Made by a program: the position numbers and the translations under genes. From an uncultured Saprospiraceae bacterium (GTDB taxonomy: Bacteria; Bacteroidota; Bacteroidia; Chitinophagales; Saprospiraceae): a stretch of 64,000 nt of DNA. Location of the stretch: NCBI GenBank assembly GCA_937928045.1, contig CALFWO010000003.1:30704-94703 (forward strand). Reading direction: 5' to 3'. The notes below the pieces were generated by a model. It saw nothing but the letters and a program-made list of their open reading frames with translations. It made no database searches and had not been told where the DNA came from. Shown here one piece after another: positions 27,999 through 37,018 of this stretch (positions are counted from its first letter, which is position 1; every line of letters starts with the position of its first letter).

Positions 27999-28530
27999 TT
28001 TAGAGAAATATATAAGAAGTCACCGATCCGAATTGGATGATATTGAGGACCTCAATATTGATGAAATGTGGGGTGACTTTAATGAACAGAATCGCCCGAA
28101 GTCTAAACGCAAGTATGGATTTTATTTGGCTGCGGCAATTGGAATAATTTTGATTGGAGTGGTGAGTGTTTTGTCTCAGAGACCCGTTTTGAATCAAGAT
28201 GAAATAATCCATGAGAAGCTGACTCAAGCAGATCCTAGATTGGCGGAGGAGCAAATGGGATTAGTGAAAATGATCAGTGATCAAGGAGCGTTAATTGGTC
28301 AGATGGGAATTGAAGAAGCCGCTTTCCCAGAGTTGTTTCAGGAGCTAAAAGTGCTCGATAGTTTGCAACTGGAAGCGATGTCTGATCTTGAAAATTACCA
28401 AGATCGAAAAAACCTTTGGAAAACATTATTAAGAAATTATAAAAGCAAAGCGCGCGTGCTTGAATTAATGATTTATGAATTTGATAAAAAAGAAAATGAA
28501 TTGAATTATGAAAGTTCTAAACAAATATAA
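27991..28530 (+). CDS. single-pass membrane protein, putative anti-sigma factor
   Basis: 179 residues with no named family recognised. The N-terminal 40 residues are acidic and cytoplasmic-like (IEDLNIDEMWGDFNEQ). One membrane segment at about 46-64 (YLAAAIGIILIGVVSVL) is followed by a periplasmic helical region rich in Glu and Leu. Size, topology and the eight-base overlap with the sigma gene suggest an anti-sigma factor; this is inference from context, and no ZAS zinc motif is seen. It overlaps the next gene by 23 bases. Confidence 0.85.
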   Translation: MIDLEKYIRSHRSELDDIEDLNIDEMWGDFNEQNRPKSKRKYGFYLAAAIGIILIGVVSVLSQRPVLNQDEIIHEKLTQADPRLAEEQMGLVKMISDQGALIGQMGIEEAAFPELFQELKVLDSLQLEAMSDLENYQDRKNLWKTLLRNYKSKARVLELMIYEFDKKENELNYESSKQI

Positions 28531-29845
28531 TCTAGTATTAATGGTATTGCTTGGAGCAATTCCTTACCTCGCTTCGGCAAAGAAAACTATGCATGAAGAA
28601 ACACGAGCGATTGAAAAATCTTTTGAGGTGAATAGTGAAAGCGAAGTTTTCTTTTATCATCGCAGAGGGCCATTAACAGTAAAGTATATCGATGGTAATG
28701 AAGGTCGAATCGATGCTCAGATTACGGTAAAAGGTGAAGACGCAGCTGATGTTCAAACCTTATTGAATGCTATAGAAATAGGTATGGACCGTATTGGAAA
28801 TCGAACAGAAATAAATACTGCCGATAATGTAAAATCATGGAGTAATTCCAATGGGATTTTTTGGTCAAAACACAAATTAGTTTTAAAGAATGGTATTGAA
28901 ATTTCAACTAAAGTGGAACAGGTTTCAATCGTTGGTACCTTGTATCTTCCAAAAGTAAAATCGCTTTCTCTTACCGCAAAATACGATGATATTCTAATAG
29001 ATAGATGTGAAGCAGAAAAACTAAATGTTGATATTCATTCTGGAAAACTAAAAACCGGAATTATGGGGGCAGATACTTATGTTAAGATAAGGTATGGGAA
29101 ACTGGATATGCAGCAATTGGGAAATTTAAAGTTGGAAAGCCACGATTCTAAAGGAACCATCGGTAACATTTTGAATCTAGATATTTCGGATAAATACTCA
29201 GAATTCACAATTGGTAATTTAAATTCGTTGAATGCAACTTTACAGGATGGAGATTATAATATTGGTAATGTTGTCGGAGATGTTAATATTTCTGATAAAT
29301 ATTCTGAAATTCAAATAGGGAATGTAGGAAGCGGAGAGTGGAGTTTTCACGATTCAGATATCGTTGCACTAAACGCAGGAGACTTGAGGATCCGAACGAA
29401 GTATACCAAGTTTAACATGAAAGCAATTAATTCAATAAAATTAAATGCGCATGATGATAATTTTATAATTCAAAGTGTTGGAGATTTAAAAATAGTCGAA
29501 TCTAAGTATACGGAATATGTGATTAGAAAAATTCTGAGAAAATATGATGTGGACTATTCGCATGATGATGATTACGAAATCGAAGAAGCAGGAGCGGCAT
29601 TGGAGTTAGTGGATTTTAATGGAAAGTATACCAACTTGCGAATGGCTTTACCTGAAGGAAAAGGATATGCTTTGAAAGGGAAACTAAGGTATGGTGATTT
29701 GAAATATTCCAAGGAAGGCTTAAAAGAAAGTCGATATGTAAAAGATGGTGATAATTTTGAAATTGAAACAATTGCGGCCGATGGATCAAATTCCTTAAGT
29801 GTGAATATAGAAGCGCATGATTGCAGAATAAATTTGGAAAATTAA
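28508..29845 (+). CDS. secreted beta-repeat protein (DUF4097-like)
   Basis: Exported protein of 445 residues with a signal peptide (YNLVLMVLLGAIPYLASAKK). The body is repeated short beta units with the recurring pattern KYSEFTIGNL, KYSEIQIGNV, KYTKFNMKAI and KYTEYVIRKI, alternating with HDS/HDD steps. This fits a right-handed beta-solenoid as in the DUF4097 putative-adhesin family. That assignment is from pattern, not search. It is the third gene of the sigma/membrane-protein operon, so it may be the envelope component being sensed or the main target. A 16-bp-stem terminator follows. Confidence 0.82.
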   Translation: MKVLNKYNLVLMVLLGAIPYLASAKKTMHEETRAIEKSFEVNSESEVFFYHRRGPLTVKYIDGNEGRIDAQITVKGEDAADVQTLLNAIEIGMDRIGNRTEINTADNVKSWSNSNGIFWSKHKLVLKNGIEISTKVEQVSIVGTLYLPKVKSLSLTAKYDDILIDRCEAEKLNVDIHSGKLKTGIMGADTYVKIRYGKLDMQQLGNLKLESHDSKGTIGNILNLDISDKYSEFTIGNLNSLNATLQDGDYNIGNVVGDVNISDKYSEIQIGNVGSGEWSFHDSDIVALNAGDLRIRTKYTKFNMKAINSIKLNAHDDNFIIQSVGDLKIVESKYTEYVIRKILRKYDVDYSHDDDYEIEEAGAALELVDFNGKYTNLRMALPEGKGYALKGKLRYGDLKYSKEGLKESRYVKDGDNFEIETIAADGSNSLSVNIEAHDCRINLEN

Positions 29846-29850
29846 AACAT

Positions 29851-29893
29851 CAAATTGGATTGGTTAGAAACAATTTTTAACCAATCCAATTTG
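29851..29893. terminator. bidirectional terminator
   Basis: A 16-bp perfect stem, CAAATTGGATTGGTTA at 29851-29866 with its complement at 29878-29893, and an 11-base loop. It separates the convergent sigma operon and the DUF5916 gene and can fold on either strand. Confidence 0.85.
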
Positions 29894-29905
29894 TTTAGTT
29901 ATTTC

Positions 29906-32107
29906 TTAATACCAATAATTGACCTTCAAAATTAGCGCCCGATTATTGGTTTGTATATTGCGCATATTAGGAATACCATTAAAAACATCATAGTTGTCAA
30001 CAAAGACAAGAAACACATCAGACATAGGCGAGAAACGCCATTGCAAGCGGGAATTTATTCCCATGAATTCGTTTTGATCAACATATTGAAATAGGGTAGT
30101 CCAAAGCAAATTCGTATTAAATCCGATTTCTATTTTTCCTAAGAAAGCTGTGATGATTTCATTGCCGTAAGGATCAGGAAAATCTAATTTATTCCATTGA
30201 TAGCCCAAACCAAAATTTCCCCAAGGTTGTATTCTGAAATTAACATCGGCTTCTGCTCTGCTCAAATTACCATTGTAAAATCCACCAGTCTGTCCACCTA
30301 TTCCAAAGCTGATCATTTTCCGCTCATCAGAAGAATAATCTGCAGAAACATTCGCAAAGGTATAACGCTCTGCAGGAAGTGGTTCTCCTCCAGAAACAAA
30401 CCCAAAAGGAAACAATAGATCAATGTCATTTCGAGTAAATCCCACAGAAAATTCAGCAGTGTTTCTAAATGCAATAAAATAATTTAATTCGCTTTGTAGT
30501 TCATTAAAACTCCAATCCGGATTGGTATAGTACACATTGGTTAGTCCAACATTATGTCTGGTGATTTTACTATCCTTTGGCCTCATGGTATAACCGACTC
30601 TTGCAATGTTATCATTGAAGCCAACTCTAATTGAAGTATCTCTTACCGCATCATAGTTTTCAATTCGCTGTACAAATCCCATGTCCGCAAAATAATTTTC
30701 TTGCACAGTAGCACTCGCTAGCACGATTTCCCAAGATGGATTTTGGAATTGAAATCCGTATGTGTAAAATCCTGTTTTTCCTTTGACATTATCTTTAAAG
30801 GAGTGGTGCATGCTCGCCCAAGAACTTATTTTTCCATCGTTGCTTACAAATCCAGCATCCAAGCTCGTATTTCTTCCAAAATCATTTTCAATAGTTTCAG
30901 CGCCATCAAATGCTTGGCGATTTAGAAACAAGCCTCGAACAAATGATCGCCCAAAGTTTTTTTGAACACTTAAAGCACTTTGATTTTGGGCCGCCGTATT
31001 GTCACTTTTCAAGGAGTGAATATTCATTAATCCAATACGCGTGGTTTTGTCTATGTTTCCAGTTAATCTTGCGCCGTAAAGAATAGGCACGGCGTTTCTT
31101 CTGCTGTCTAAGCCGATCTTCCTGGAGAAAAAAGGTCTAGCGGCACTATAGCCAAAGTCCGAAAATAGATCTCCGTTTTCCAAAAAAAAAGTTCTTTTCT
31201 CTGGAAGGAAAATGTTGAACCGAGTCAAATTGGTTACGAGTTCATCCACTTCAATTTGAGAAAAATCCGGATTGAATGTTAAATCCAAATTTAAGGTTGG
31301 GCTAACAGAAACTCTTGCATCTAATCCTGCTGATGCTGCGAAGGTTGTAGCTTCTCCTTTTAGTTTGTTTACCGAGCCAGTAACAAAGGGAATTAAATTG
31401 AAATTTCCTTTTTTAGGAGTAGGAGCGTTGTCAAAAACGAGTGCTCCGGCAAAGGCAACATCTGGCGGCCAAAAGGATTCAGGAACTGCTGTCCAATTGT
31501 GGTATTCGTTTTCATTAATGTGATTTCGAACAAAGTTCATTCCCCATTCTTTCTCATTAGGACTGAATCTCAGAATTCGAAATGGGATCGCCATTTCCAT
31601 AGACCAGAAATCGGGTTCTACATTTACGGCGCTGTACCATTTGTTACTCCAGTCACTATTGATGTCATCAGCAGATCTTAGTGCGTCCCATTGTTGGCCA
31701 GCAGCGGTTATTCCAAATAAAAATCCGTTGGTTCTGGTATTGAGGGGGTCGAGTACAATCGCAATTCCGTCATTGTCCCAATATTCGTCGCGCTTTAATG
31801 TTTGGATAATAATATCTTCCTTCTGGAAACACTTTGCAGCGACGTAAAGATTGTCGTTGTCATAAGTCAACATGATCTCTGTCCTAGGATCTGCACCTTC
31901 TGCGAAGAAAGGAACCTTTTGCCAGAAGTCAGTACCGACATTTGCATTGACCCAAGCTTTTTCGTCTAGTCTCCCATCGATGACAATAGGAGTAGCAGTA
32001 GCATTAATTTCTAGGCGAAATATATCTTTGAAATCTTCAACTGCCGGCTGAGCGCAAAGATTTGTGAAAGCCAAAAGAAGTAATCCGAAGATCAGGAAAT
32101 TTCGCAA
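29906..32107 (-). CDS. DUF5916 outer-membrane protein with CBM9-like N-terminus
   Basis: 733 residues. Signal peptide FLIFGLLLLAFTNLCAQ. The N-terminal region at about 30-220 is like carbohydrate-binding module family 9 (VIDGRLDEKAWVNA, EIMLTYDNDNLYVAAKCF, MEMAIPFRILRFSP). The rest is a long alternating-hydrophobic stretch that should form an outer-membrane beta barrel and ends in an aromatic residue (KVNYWY). This is the Bacteroidota DUF5916 layout; the substrate is not known. The start codon is TTG at 32107, and no in-frame ATG precedes the signal peptide. Upstream, AATGGGTT and its complement (32111-32118, 32144-32151) form a weak inverted repeat. Confidence 0.9.
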   Translation of the reverse strand: MRNFLIFGLLLLAFTNLCAQPAVEDFKDIFRLEINATATPIVIDGRLDEKAWVNANVGTDFWQKVPFFAEGADPRTEIMLTYDNDNLYVAAKCFQKEDIIIQTLKRDEYWDNDGIAIVLDPLNTRTNGFLFGITAAGQQWDALRSADDINSDWSNKWYSAVNVEPDFWSMEMAIPFRILRFSPNEKEWGMNFVRNHINENEYHNWTAVPESFWPPDVAFAGALVFDNAPTPKKGNFNLIPFVTGSVNKLKGEATTFAASAGLDARVSVSPTLNLDLTFNPDFSQIEVDELVTNLTRFNIFLPEKRTFFLENGDLFSDFGYSAARPFFSRKIGLDSRRNAVPILYGARLTGNIDKTTRIGLMNIHSLKSDNTAAQNQSALSVQKNFGRSFVRGLFLNRQAFDGAETIENDFGRNTSLDAGFVSNDGKISSWASMHHSFKDNVKGKTGFYTYGFQFQNPSWEIVLASATVQENYFADMGFVQRIENYDAVRDTSIRVGFNDNIARVGYTMRPKDSKITRHNVGLTNVYYTNPDWSFNELQSELNYFIAFRNTAEFSVGFTRNDIDLLFPFGFVSGGEPLPAERYTFANVSADYSSDERKMISFGIGGQTGGFYNGNLSRAEADVNFRIQPWGNFGLGYQWNKLDFPDPYGNEIITAFLGKIEIGFNTNLLWTTLFQYVDQNEFMGINSRLQWRFSPMSDVFLVFVDNYDVFNGIPNMRNIQTNNRALILKVNYWY

Positions 32108-32185
32108 AACAATGGGTTTTTGATTGTCTGTCTGAACTTGTATAACCCATTTAGCGGCATATAAGTTTCCTCTGTAATGAGATAT

Positions 32186-33169
32186 TTACATCGCCAAAAT
32201 CTCAGCCATTCTTAGCAGGTCAGACTCTGGTGCCTTAGGTGTTTTAATAGCCTTCGCTAGCGGCGTATAAGAAATCTTATTATTCATCTCGCCAACCATG
32301 ACATTTGTCTTTCCGGCTAATAAAGCTTCAACTGCGGCAAAACCTAATCTACTTGCCAGTACCCGATCCGCAGCAGTAGGAGAGCCACCGCGTTGGAGAT
32401 GTCCAATAATGGCCACCTTGGTATCATAGTGATCAAACTTGTTTTTCACTTCTTCTGCAATTTTCATCGCTCCACCTCCGGGATTTCCTTCCGCCACAAT
32501 CACCAAACTGAATAATTTTTTACGTCGAGCGCCGATTTTGAGATGATTGATCAAATCGTCGACATTGCCTTCTCTTTCTGGAATTAGAATCGAACCTGCT
32601 CCAGAGCCAATTCCTGTATTTAATGCGATAAATCCAGAATCGCGACCCATGACTTCAACAAAGAAAAGCCGATTATGCGAATCCGCAGTGTCCCTAATTT
32701 TATCAACAGCTTCCACAGCAGTATTAATTGCGGTATCAAATCCTATGGTGTAATCCGTACCGGCTAAATCATTATCTATGGTACCTGGAATTCCAATGAA
32801 AGGAATGTTGTGTTCTTTAGAAAAAATGTCGGCTCCAGTAAAAGTTCCATTTCCTCCTATGGCAATACAAGCATCGATGTCGCTAGCTACCAATGATTCA
32901 TATGCTGTCTTTCGACCTTCTTTGGTCATGAATTCCATTGATCTTGCAGTTTTCAAGATTGTACCTCCACGATGGATAATATTACCCACATCTTTTCGCT
33001 CCAATCTTTTAAATTGACATTTTATCATTCCATCATACCCACGATTGATTCCGTAAATGTGAAGATCATGAAAAGTGGCTGTTCTCACAACGGCTCTTAT
33101 TGCTGCGTTCATTCCTGGTGCATCGCCGCCTGATGTAAATACTGCAATTCTTTTAATATCGCTTGACAT
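32186..33169 (-). CDS. pfkA: 6-phosphofructokinase
   Basis: Phosphorylates fructose 6-phosphate in glycolysis. It has 327 residues. The N-terminus is TSGGDAPGMNAAIRAV, the catalytic region GIPGTIDNDLAGTDYTIGFDTA with the proton-acceptor Asp in TIDND (130-134), and the substrate-binding segment is VEVMGRDSGFIAL. The nucleotide loop usually reads GGDGS/T, with Asp binding Mg-ATP, but here it is GGNGT (105-109) with Asn107. The Gly that follows suits ATP rather than PPi use. It is the second gene of an operon, 22 bases after the sugar kinase. Confidence 0.95.
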   Translation of the reverse strand: MSSDIKRIAVFTSGGDAPGMNAAIRAVVRTATFHDLHIYGINRGYDGMIKCQFKRLERKDVGNIIHRGGTILKTARSMEFMTKEGRKTAYESLVASDIDACIAIGGNGTFTGADIFSKEHNIPFIGIPGTIDNDLAGTDYTIGFDTAINTAVEAVDKIRDTADSHNRLFFVEVMGRDSGFIALNTGIGSGAGSILIPEREGNVDDLINHLKIGARRKKLFSLVIVAEGNPGGGAMKIAEEVKNKFDHYDTKVAIIGHLQRGGSPTAADRVLASRLGFAAVEALLAGKTNVMVGEMNNKISYTPLAKAIKTPKAPESDLLRMAEILAM

Positions 33170-33191
33170 ACTTTTTAAATTATAGTGCTTT

Positions 33192-34025
33192 CTAATCTTT
33201 GTTCAAATGAAATTTCACTAAACCATCAATTGGTCGTTGAATAATGTTACCTAATTCCAGATCAATCTTTTGAAGCTCTTCAGCCAACAAAGAAGAATGG
33301 TAGTAAGCGACAGATCCTACAAAGTGAACCTTCGTGTAATTATATTTGGAATATTTGACTAGATGGTCTCGGGTAAAATGCTGGAAAGCCGAACGAATAA
33401 TTCCTTGGACATATTCATCATACATTTTTTCCCTAAAGAGCGCCCCAAAATTAGCTAAAAAAACGCTAGGCTGTTTACTTGCGAAAAATTGTTTTTTAAC
33501 CTCTTGGATTTTTCCTGGAAAAGCAATCTCAACCAAAGGCCTTAAATGTTCTGGCATGGTGCGATAAGCATAAGCTCTAAGGAATAATCGACCGATATAA
33601 GTCCCACTGCCTTCATCACCAAGTGAATAGCCAAGACTAGGAATTTGATCTATGATGTCTTGGCCATCATAGACACAAGAATTTGATCCTGTACCCAAGA
33701 TTGCCACAATTCCTCCTTTAGTACCTGCAGTTGCTCTACAAGCTCCGATAAGGTCATTCAGGATGTTAAATTTAGCGTTTGGAAAAACTACACGCAATAA
33801 CTGTTCAGTCATATTACCTTGAACATCAAATTGCCCAGACCCGTAGAAATGAATGGTCAAATCTGCGGAATCTATTGGCCAATCGGCCAAATTCCTTTGG
33901 ACAGAATTGATAAATGACTCGCCATCTCCATAATTGGGATTATAGCCCAATGTGGTGGCTTCAGCGGTATGATCGCCTAAAATCCAATCCGTTTTTGATG
34001 ACCCACAATCTGCGATTATTTGCAT
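33192..34025 (-). CDS. BadF/BadG-type sugar kinase (N-acetylglucosamine kinase-like)
   Basis: ASKHA-fold kinase of 277 residues. The phosphate-1 motif is IIADCGSSKTDWILGD, the adenosine/phosphate-2 motif GIVAILGTGSNSCVYDG and the later segment SLGDEGSGTYIGRLFLRAY. This pattern fits the N-acetylglucosamine kinase group of the BadF/BadG ATPase family, used in amino-sugar salvage from peptidoglycan or chitin; the exact sugar is inferred. ATG 34025 lies 23 bases from a -7 element. It shares an operon with pfkA, which makes sense for feeding salvaged sugar into glycolysis. Confidence 0.88.
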   Translation of the reverse strand: MQIIADCGSSKTDWILGDHTAEATTLGYNPNYGDGESFINSVQRNLADWPIDSADLTIHFYGSGQFDVQGNMTEQLLRVVFPNAKFNILNDLIGACRATAGTKGGIVAILGTGSNSCVYDGQDIIDQIPSLGYSLGDEGSGTYIGRLFLRAYAYRTMPEHLRPLVEIAFPGKIQEVKKQFFASKQPSVFLANFGALFREKMYDEYVQGIIRSAFQHFTRDHLVKYSKYNYTKVHFVGSVAYYHSSLLAEELQKIDLELGNIIQRPIDGLVKFHLNKD

Positions 34026-34048
34026 AGAGATGGTACTATTTAGCAGCG

Positions 34049-34056
34049 CAAAAGTA
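34049..34056 (-). promoter_or_regulatory. candidate -7 promoter element of the sugar kinase/pfkA operon
   Basis: Minus-strand TACTTTTG matches TAnnTTTG, 23 bases before the ATG at 34025. The -33 region shows no clear TTG. Confidence 0.45.
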
Positions 34057-34172
34057 GGGAAAGTGAGGGAAGATTAGGGAAAAAAAAGTGGAGATTACAG
34101 ATAATCCTTCGTCAAAAATGCAGATATCTGATTATACAGCAGATATTTTGGAGAATATGAAATAAGTTCAAA

Positions 34173-35054
34173 TTAAAGACCCCATTGGTTTAAAGAGTCA
34201 GAAACGATGGAACTAACAATTGCTGCTCCCTTATTACTAAGATGATCATGATTTGAATATTCGCTGTCTTCTAGATCTAGTTTCAACAAGTCTAATATTC
34301 TAACGTTATTTTCTTTTAATCTGGATTCAATTTTTTGATACCTCTTTTTGATGGGGGCTGGAACAGCGCTGTAATATTCTTTGTGTTGAGGGATATTAAC
34401 AACTACTAAATTTATATTTTGCTTTGCGGTAAAACTTACTAAGGAATCTAAGTATTGAATATCTCTTTCTGAAACTGGACGTACCGTATCTTGAGCATAA
34501 TAATGATGTTTGATTCTTTCGTTGACTTTTGACAATTCTAATGCTGGTTTTCTTCCGTTAAATCCATTTCCTATAAATGCTTCATGGCTGGTTTTAGGAT
34601 AAAGACACATTTTGCGAATAATAGTTTTTAAGTATCCTTTTTTATTGACGTCAAAGTGTTTCAATGTTTTATAAGGGATTATTGGGTAGATACGTTCGAG
34701 GTATTCAATTGACATTGCTTCCTTAACATATTTATCATCATTAAGACCACAAATATTGTTGTGACCAAAACCACAAATTACAGTTGAGATACTATTTTTA
34801 GATTTTTGAACAAGGTATTTTAGTTTGTGAAAAGTGTCGAAGTATGTTTCTCCCGGGAAGGCGATATTTTTGGAATTTTCAATAAATTTTGGATCTAATC
34901 CTGACTTGATATGCGATCCACCCATTATTAATACTTTGCTATTGATTTCTGTTTTTTGATTATTAATAAAGTGATTATTAATGATAAAATTAGAAATCAA
35001 AAAGCATATTAACAAGATAAAAGCTATCGTTACTTTTTGAATAAATTTCTTCAC
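34173..35054 (-). CDS. SGNH-like membrane-anchored protein, MBOAT partner
   Basis: 293 residues with an N-terminal membrane anchor (VTIAFILLICFLISNFII) and a periplasmic domain. MGGSHIKSGLDPKF resembles the nucleophile block of the DltD/AlgJ/AlgX SGNH-like family (Ser in GGSH). The matching Asp-x-x-His seems to be SNHDHLSNKGA near the C-terminus. It starts with GTG at 35054, 28 bases after the MBOAT stop, and ends the operon. The pairing with MBOAT suggests acyl transfer to a surface polysaccharide or teichoic-like acceptor. Family assignment is by motif and context and is fairly weak. Confidence 0.72.
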   Translation of the reverse strand: MKKFIQKVTIAFILLICFLISNFIINNHFINNQKTEINSKVLIMGGSHIKSGLDPKFIENSKNIAFPGETYFDTFHKLKYLVQKSKNSISTVICGFGHNNICGLNDDKYVKEAMSIEYLERIYPIIPYKTLKHFDVNKKGYLKTIIRKMCLYPKTSHEAFIGNGFNGRKPALELSKVNERIKHHYYAQDTVRPVSERDIQYLDSLVSFTAKQNINLVVVNIPQHKEYYSAVPAPIKKRYQKIESRLKENNVRILDLLKLDLEDSEYSNHDHLSNKGAAIVSSIVSDSLNQWGL

Positions 35055-35082
35055 TCTTTAGTTCATTAGATGGTTAAAAGTA

Positions 35083-36510
35083 TCAAAATTGAAAATAAAT
35101 ATATTCTTGGTTTATACCGAAGTTAAATAAAATGAGCCAAACAAAAATCGCATAAATACCCCATCTTATTCTAGCCTTCAAATGACTTACTTCTAATCCA
35201 TGTTCTTTGCTTCTAAACATCCATTCCCAGACAAGTAGACCTGCAATAAGAAGTACACTATTGTAATGCGCAAATATAGACGAGGAGAAATCAAATCTAA
35301 ATATTCCGTTTAAGTAGGACCAAGCTACTGTAATGTTTGGAGATCTAAACAGGATCATTGAAACGGACATGAAAGCAATTATCCCAAGTATTTGAAGTAT
35401 TTCGGTGAAATTTGGAAAGTACCTACCATGGGCAATGTAGCTGTCATATCTACCATTACGACCAAGGAGGAGATAAGGAACTTGCGCTAATCCGCAAAAT
35501 GCACCCCAAAAAATAAAGGTCCAATTCGCTCCATGCCAAAAACCGCTAACCAAAAATATGATCAGTACATTTCTAATTTTTGAATTTAATCCATTTCTTC
35601 CTCCGCCAAGCGGGATGTATATATAATCAACAAACCAGCTCGTCAAAGAGATGTGCCATTTCTTCCAGAATTCAGGTAAGTCCCGAGAGAAAAATGGGAA
35701 GTCGAAATTTTTCCTTAAATGAAATCCGAAAAGTCTACCAAGACCTATGGCGATGTCTGAGTAACCTGAAAAATCGCAGTAAACTTGAAATAAAAATAAA
35801 AAGGCTCCTAAGCATAATGTGAGACTATCTTCATATTGATAATTTGTAAAAATGATATTTACAGCCTTTGAACAATTGTCTGCGATTACTACTTTTTTGA
35901 AAAGCCCCCAGATAATTTGCCTTACGCCATCTACTGCTTTTTCATAATTAAAAGTTCTTTCCTTTATAAATTGCGGCAGTAAATTTTTAGCTCTTTCGAT
36001 TGGTCCTGCCACAAGCTGGGGAAAGAATGACACATAAGCAAAAAACGCTACAGGATCATTACAAGCATTTATTTTTCGACGATAGATGTCTATTGTGTAG
36101 CTTAGTGTTTGAAAAGTATAAAAACTTATTCCTACCGGTAGCAAAATATTCAGACGGGTCTCATCCATGGCCACACCAAAAAAGGAAAAGGTGTTAGCGA
36201 AAGTATCAATGAAAAAATTGAAATATTTGAAAAATCCGAGCAATCCAAGATTTAGAAATAGACTCAGCCAGAGCAGTTTTTTGCGGTAATTTTCACTTGA
36301 AGATTCGTGCATGAATTTACCAATAGCAAAGTCAGCCACGGAGCTTACTAAAATTAAAATCAAAAACCTCCAATCCCAGGTTCCATAAAAAATGTAACTA
36401 GCAACAAGAAGCAATAAATTTTGGGCTGCAATTCGTTTAGCACCCAATAACCAATATAAGCTAAAGACAAGAGGGAGAAATATTGCGAAATCAAAAGAAT
36501 TAAACAGCAT
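35083..36510 (-). CDS. MBOAT-family O-acyltransferase (AlgI/DltB-like)
   Basis: Polytopic membrane acyltransferase of 475 residues with about ten hydrophobic segments. The family block is PEFWKKWHISLTSWFVDYIYIPLGGGR, followed by the catalytic His in VSGFWHGANWTFIFWG. DltB/AlgI-type MBOATs pass acyl groups across the inner membrane to an SGNH partner that modifies exported polymers. The gene lies 11 bases after a small secreted-protein gene and 28 bases before the SGNH-like gene. The acceptor polymer is unknown, and no polysaccharide synthase lies nearby. Confidence 0.95.
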   Translation of the reverse strand: MLFNSFDFAIFLPLVFSLYWLLGAKRIAAQNLLLLVASYIFYGTWDWRFLILILVSSVADFAIGKFMHESSSENYRKKLLWLSLFLNLGLLGFFKYFNFFIDTFANTFSFFGVAMDETRLNILLPVGISFYTFQTLSYTIDIYRRKINACNDPVAFFAYVSFFPQLVAGPIERAKNLLPQFIKERTFNYEKAVDGVRQIIWGLFKKVVIADNCSKAVNIIFTNYQYEDSLTLCLGAFLFLFQVYCDFSGYSDIAIGLGRLFGFHLRKNFDFPFFSRDLPEFWKKWHISLTSWFVDYIYIPLGGGRNGLNSKIRNVLIIFLVSGFWHGANWTFIFWGAFCGLAQVPYLLLGRNGRYDSYIAHGRYFPNFTEILQILGIIAFMSVSMILFRSPNITVAWSYLNGIFRFDFSSSIFAHYNSVLLIAGLLVWEWMFRSKEHGLEVSHLKARIRWGIYAIFVWLILFNFGINQEYIYFQF

Positions 36511-36521
36511 AAAATACTAGT

Positions 36522-37016
36522 CTAAGACTGCATGTAACATTGAAGAACTAAGTTTTCATCTATTTGCGCTACGATGTTATCCAACAATTCTTGAAGACTT
36601 TTGATTTGGTTGTACCTTTTCCACTTGGCATTTTCTCTTAGACATTCTTGCTTGGGGGCCATTTTGACTCGTTGCCATTTATCACCCTTGTCATACACGC
36701 TAGTGAGTGTGGTAACTTTTCCTGCTTTGTCTGTTAACCTAACTGCAATGTAAGTTGTTGTAATTAAGTTTCGTATGTGAACATCGTATTCCTTTGTTTT
36801 CTTTCCTGCCGTAAGACGAAGTTTATAGTAAGATTTAACACCATCAATTGACTGGAAAAGCCAATTGTGATTAAGTGCCTTACCTGAGTTGGATTTAGCA
36901 TTAGCCAATATTCCGCTGTGGTCTTTTTGTAAATATTCCTTATTTATTACTTGGGAGTAGGAGGAATAAAAAAACGCTAATACGAAAACGAGTGTATAGG
37001 TAATTTTGTAAAGCAT
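36522..37016 (-). CDS. hypothetical secreted protein, 164 residues
   Basis: No family recognised. Signal peptide ITYTLVFVLAFFYSSYSQ. The mature protein is basic with beta-like stretches (YYKLRLTAGKKTKEYDV, TTYIAVRLTDKAGKV) and two cysteines, one in PKQECLRENAKWKRYNQ and one at the end. It sits between the haloperoxidase (two bases upstream) and the MBOAT gene (11 bases downstream), so it is cotranscribed and may be an accessory of either. Confidence 0.8.
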   Translation of the reverse strand: MLYKITYTLVFVLAFFYSSYSQVINKEYLQKDHSGILANAKSNSGKALNHNWLFQSIDGVKSYYKLRLTAGKKTKEYDVHIRNLITTTYIAVRLTDKAGKVTTLTSVYDKGDKWQRVKMAPKQECLRENAKWKRYNQIKSLQELLDNIVAQIDENLVLQCYMQS

Positions 37017-37018
37017 GT

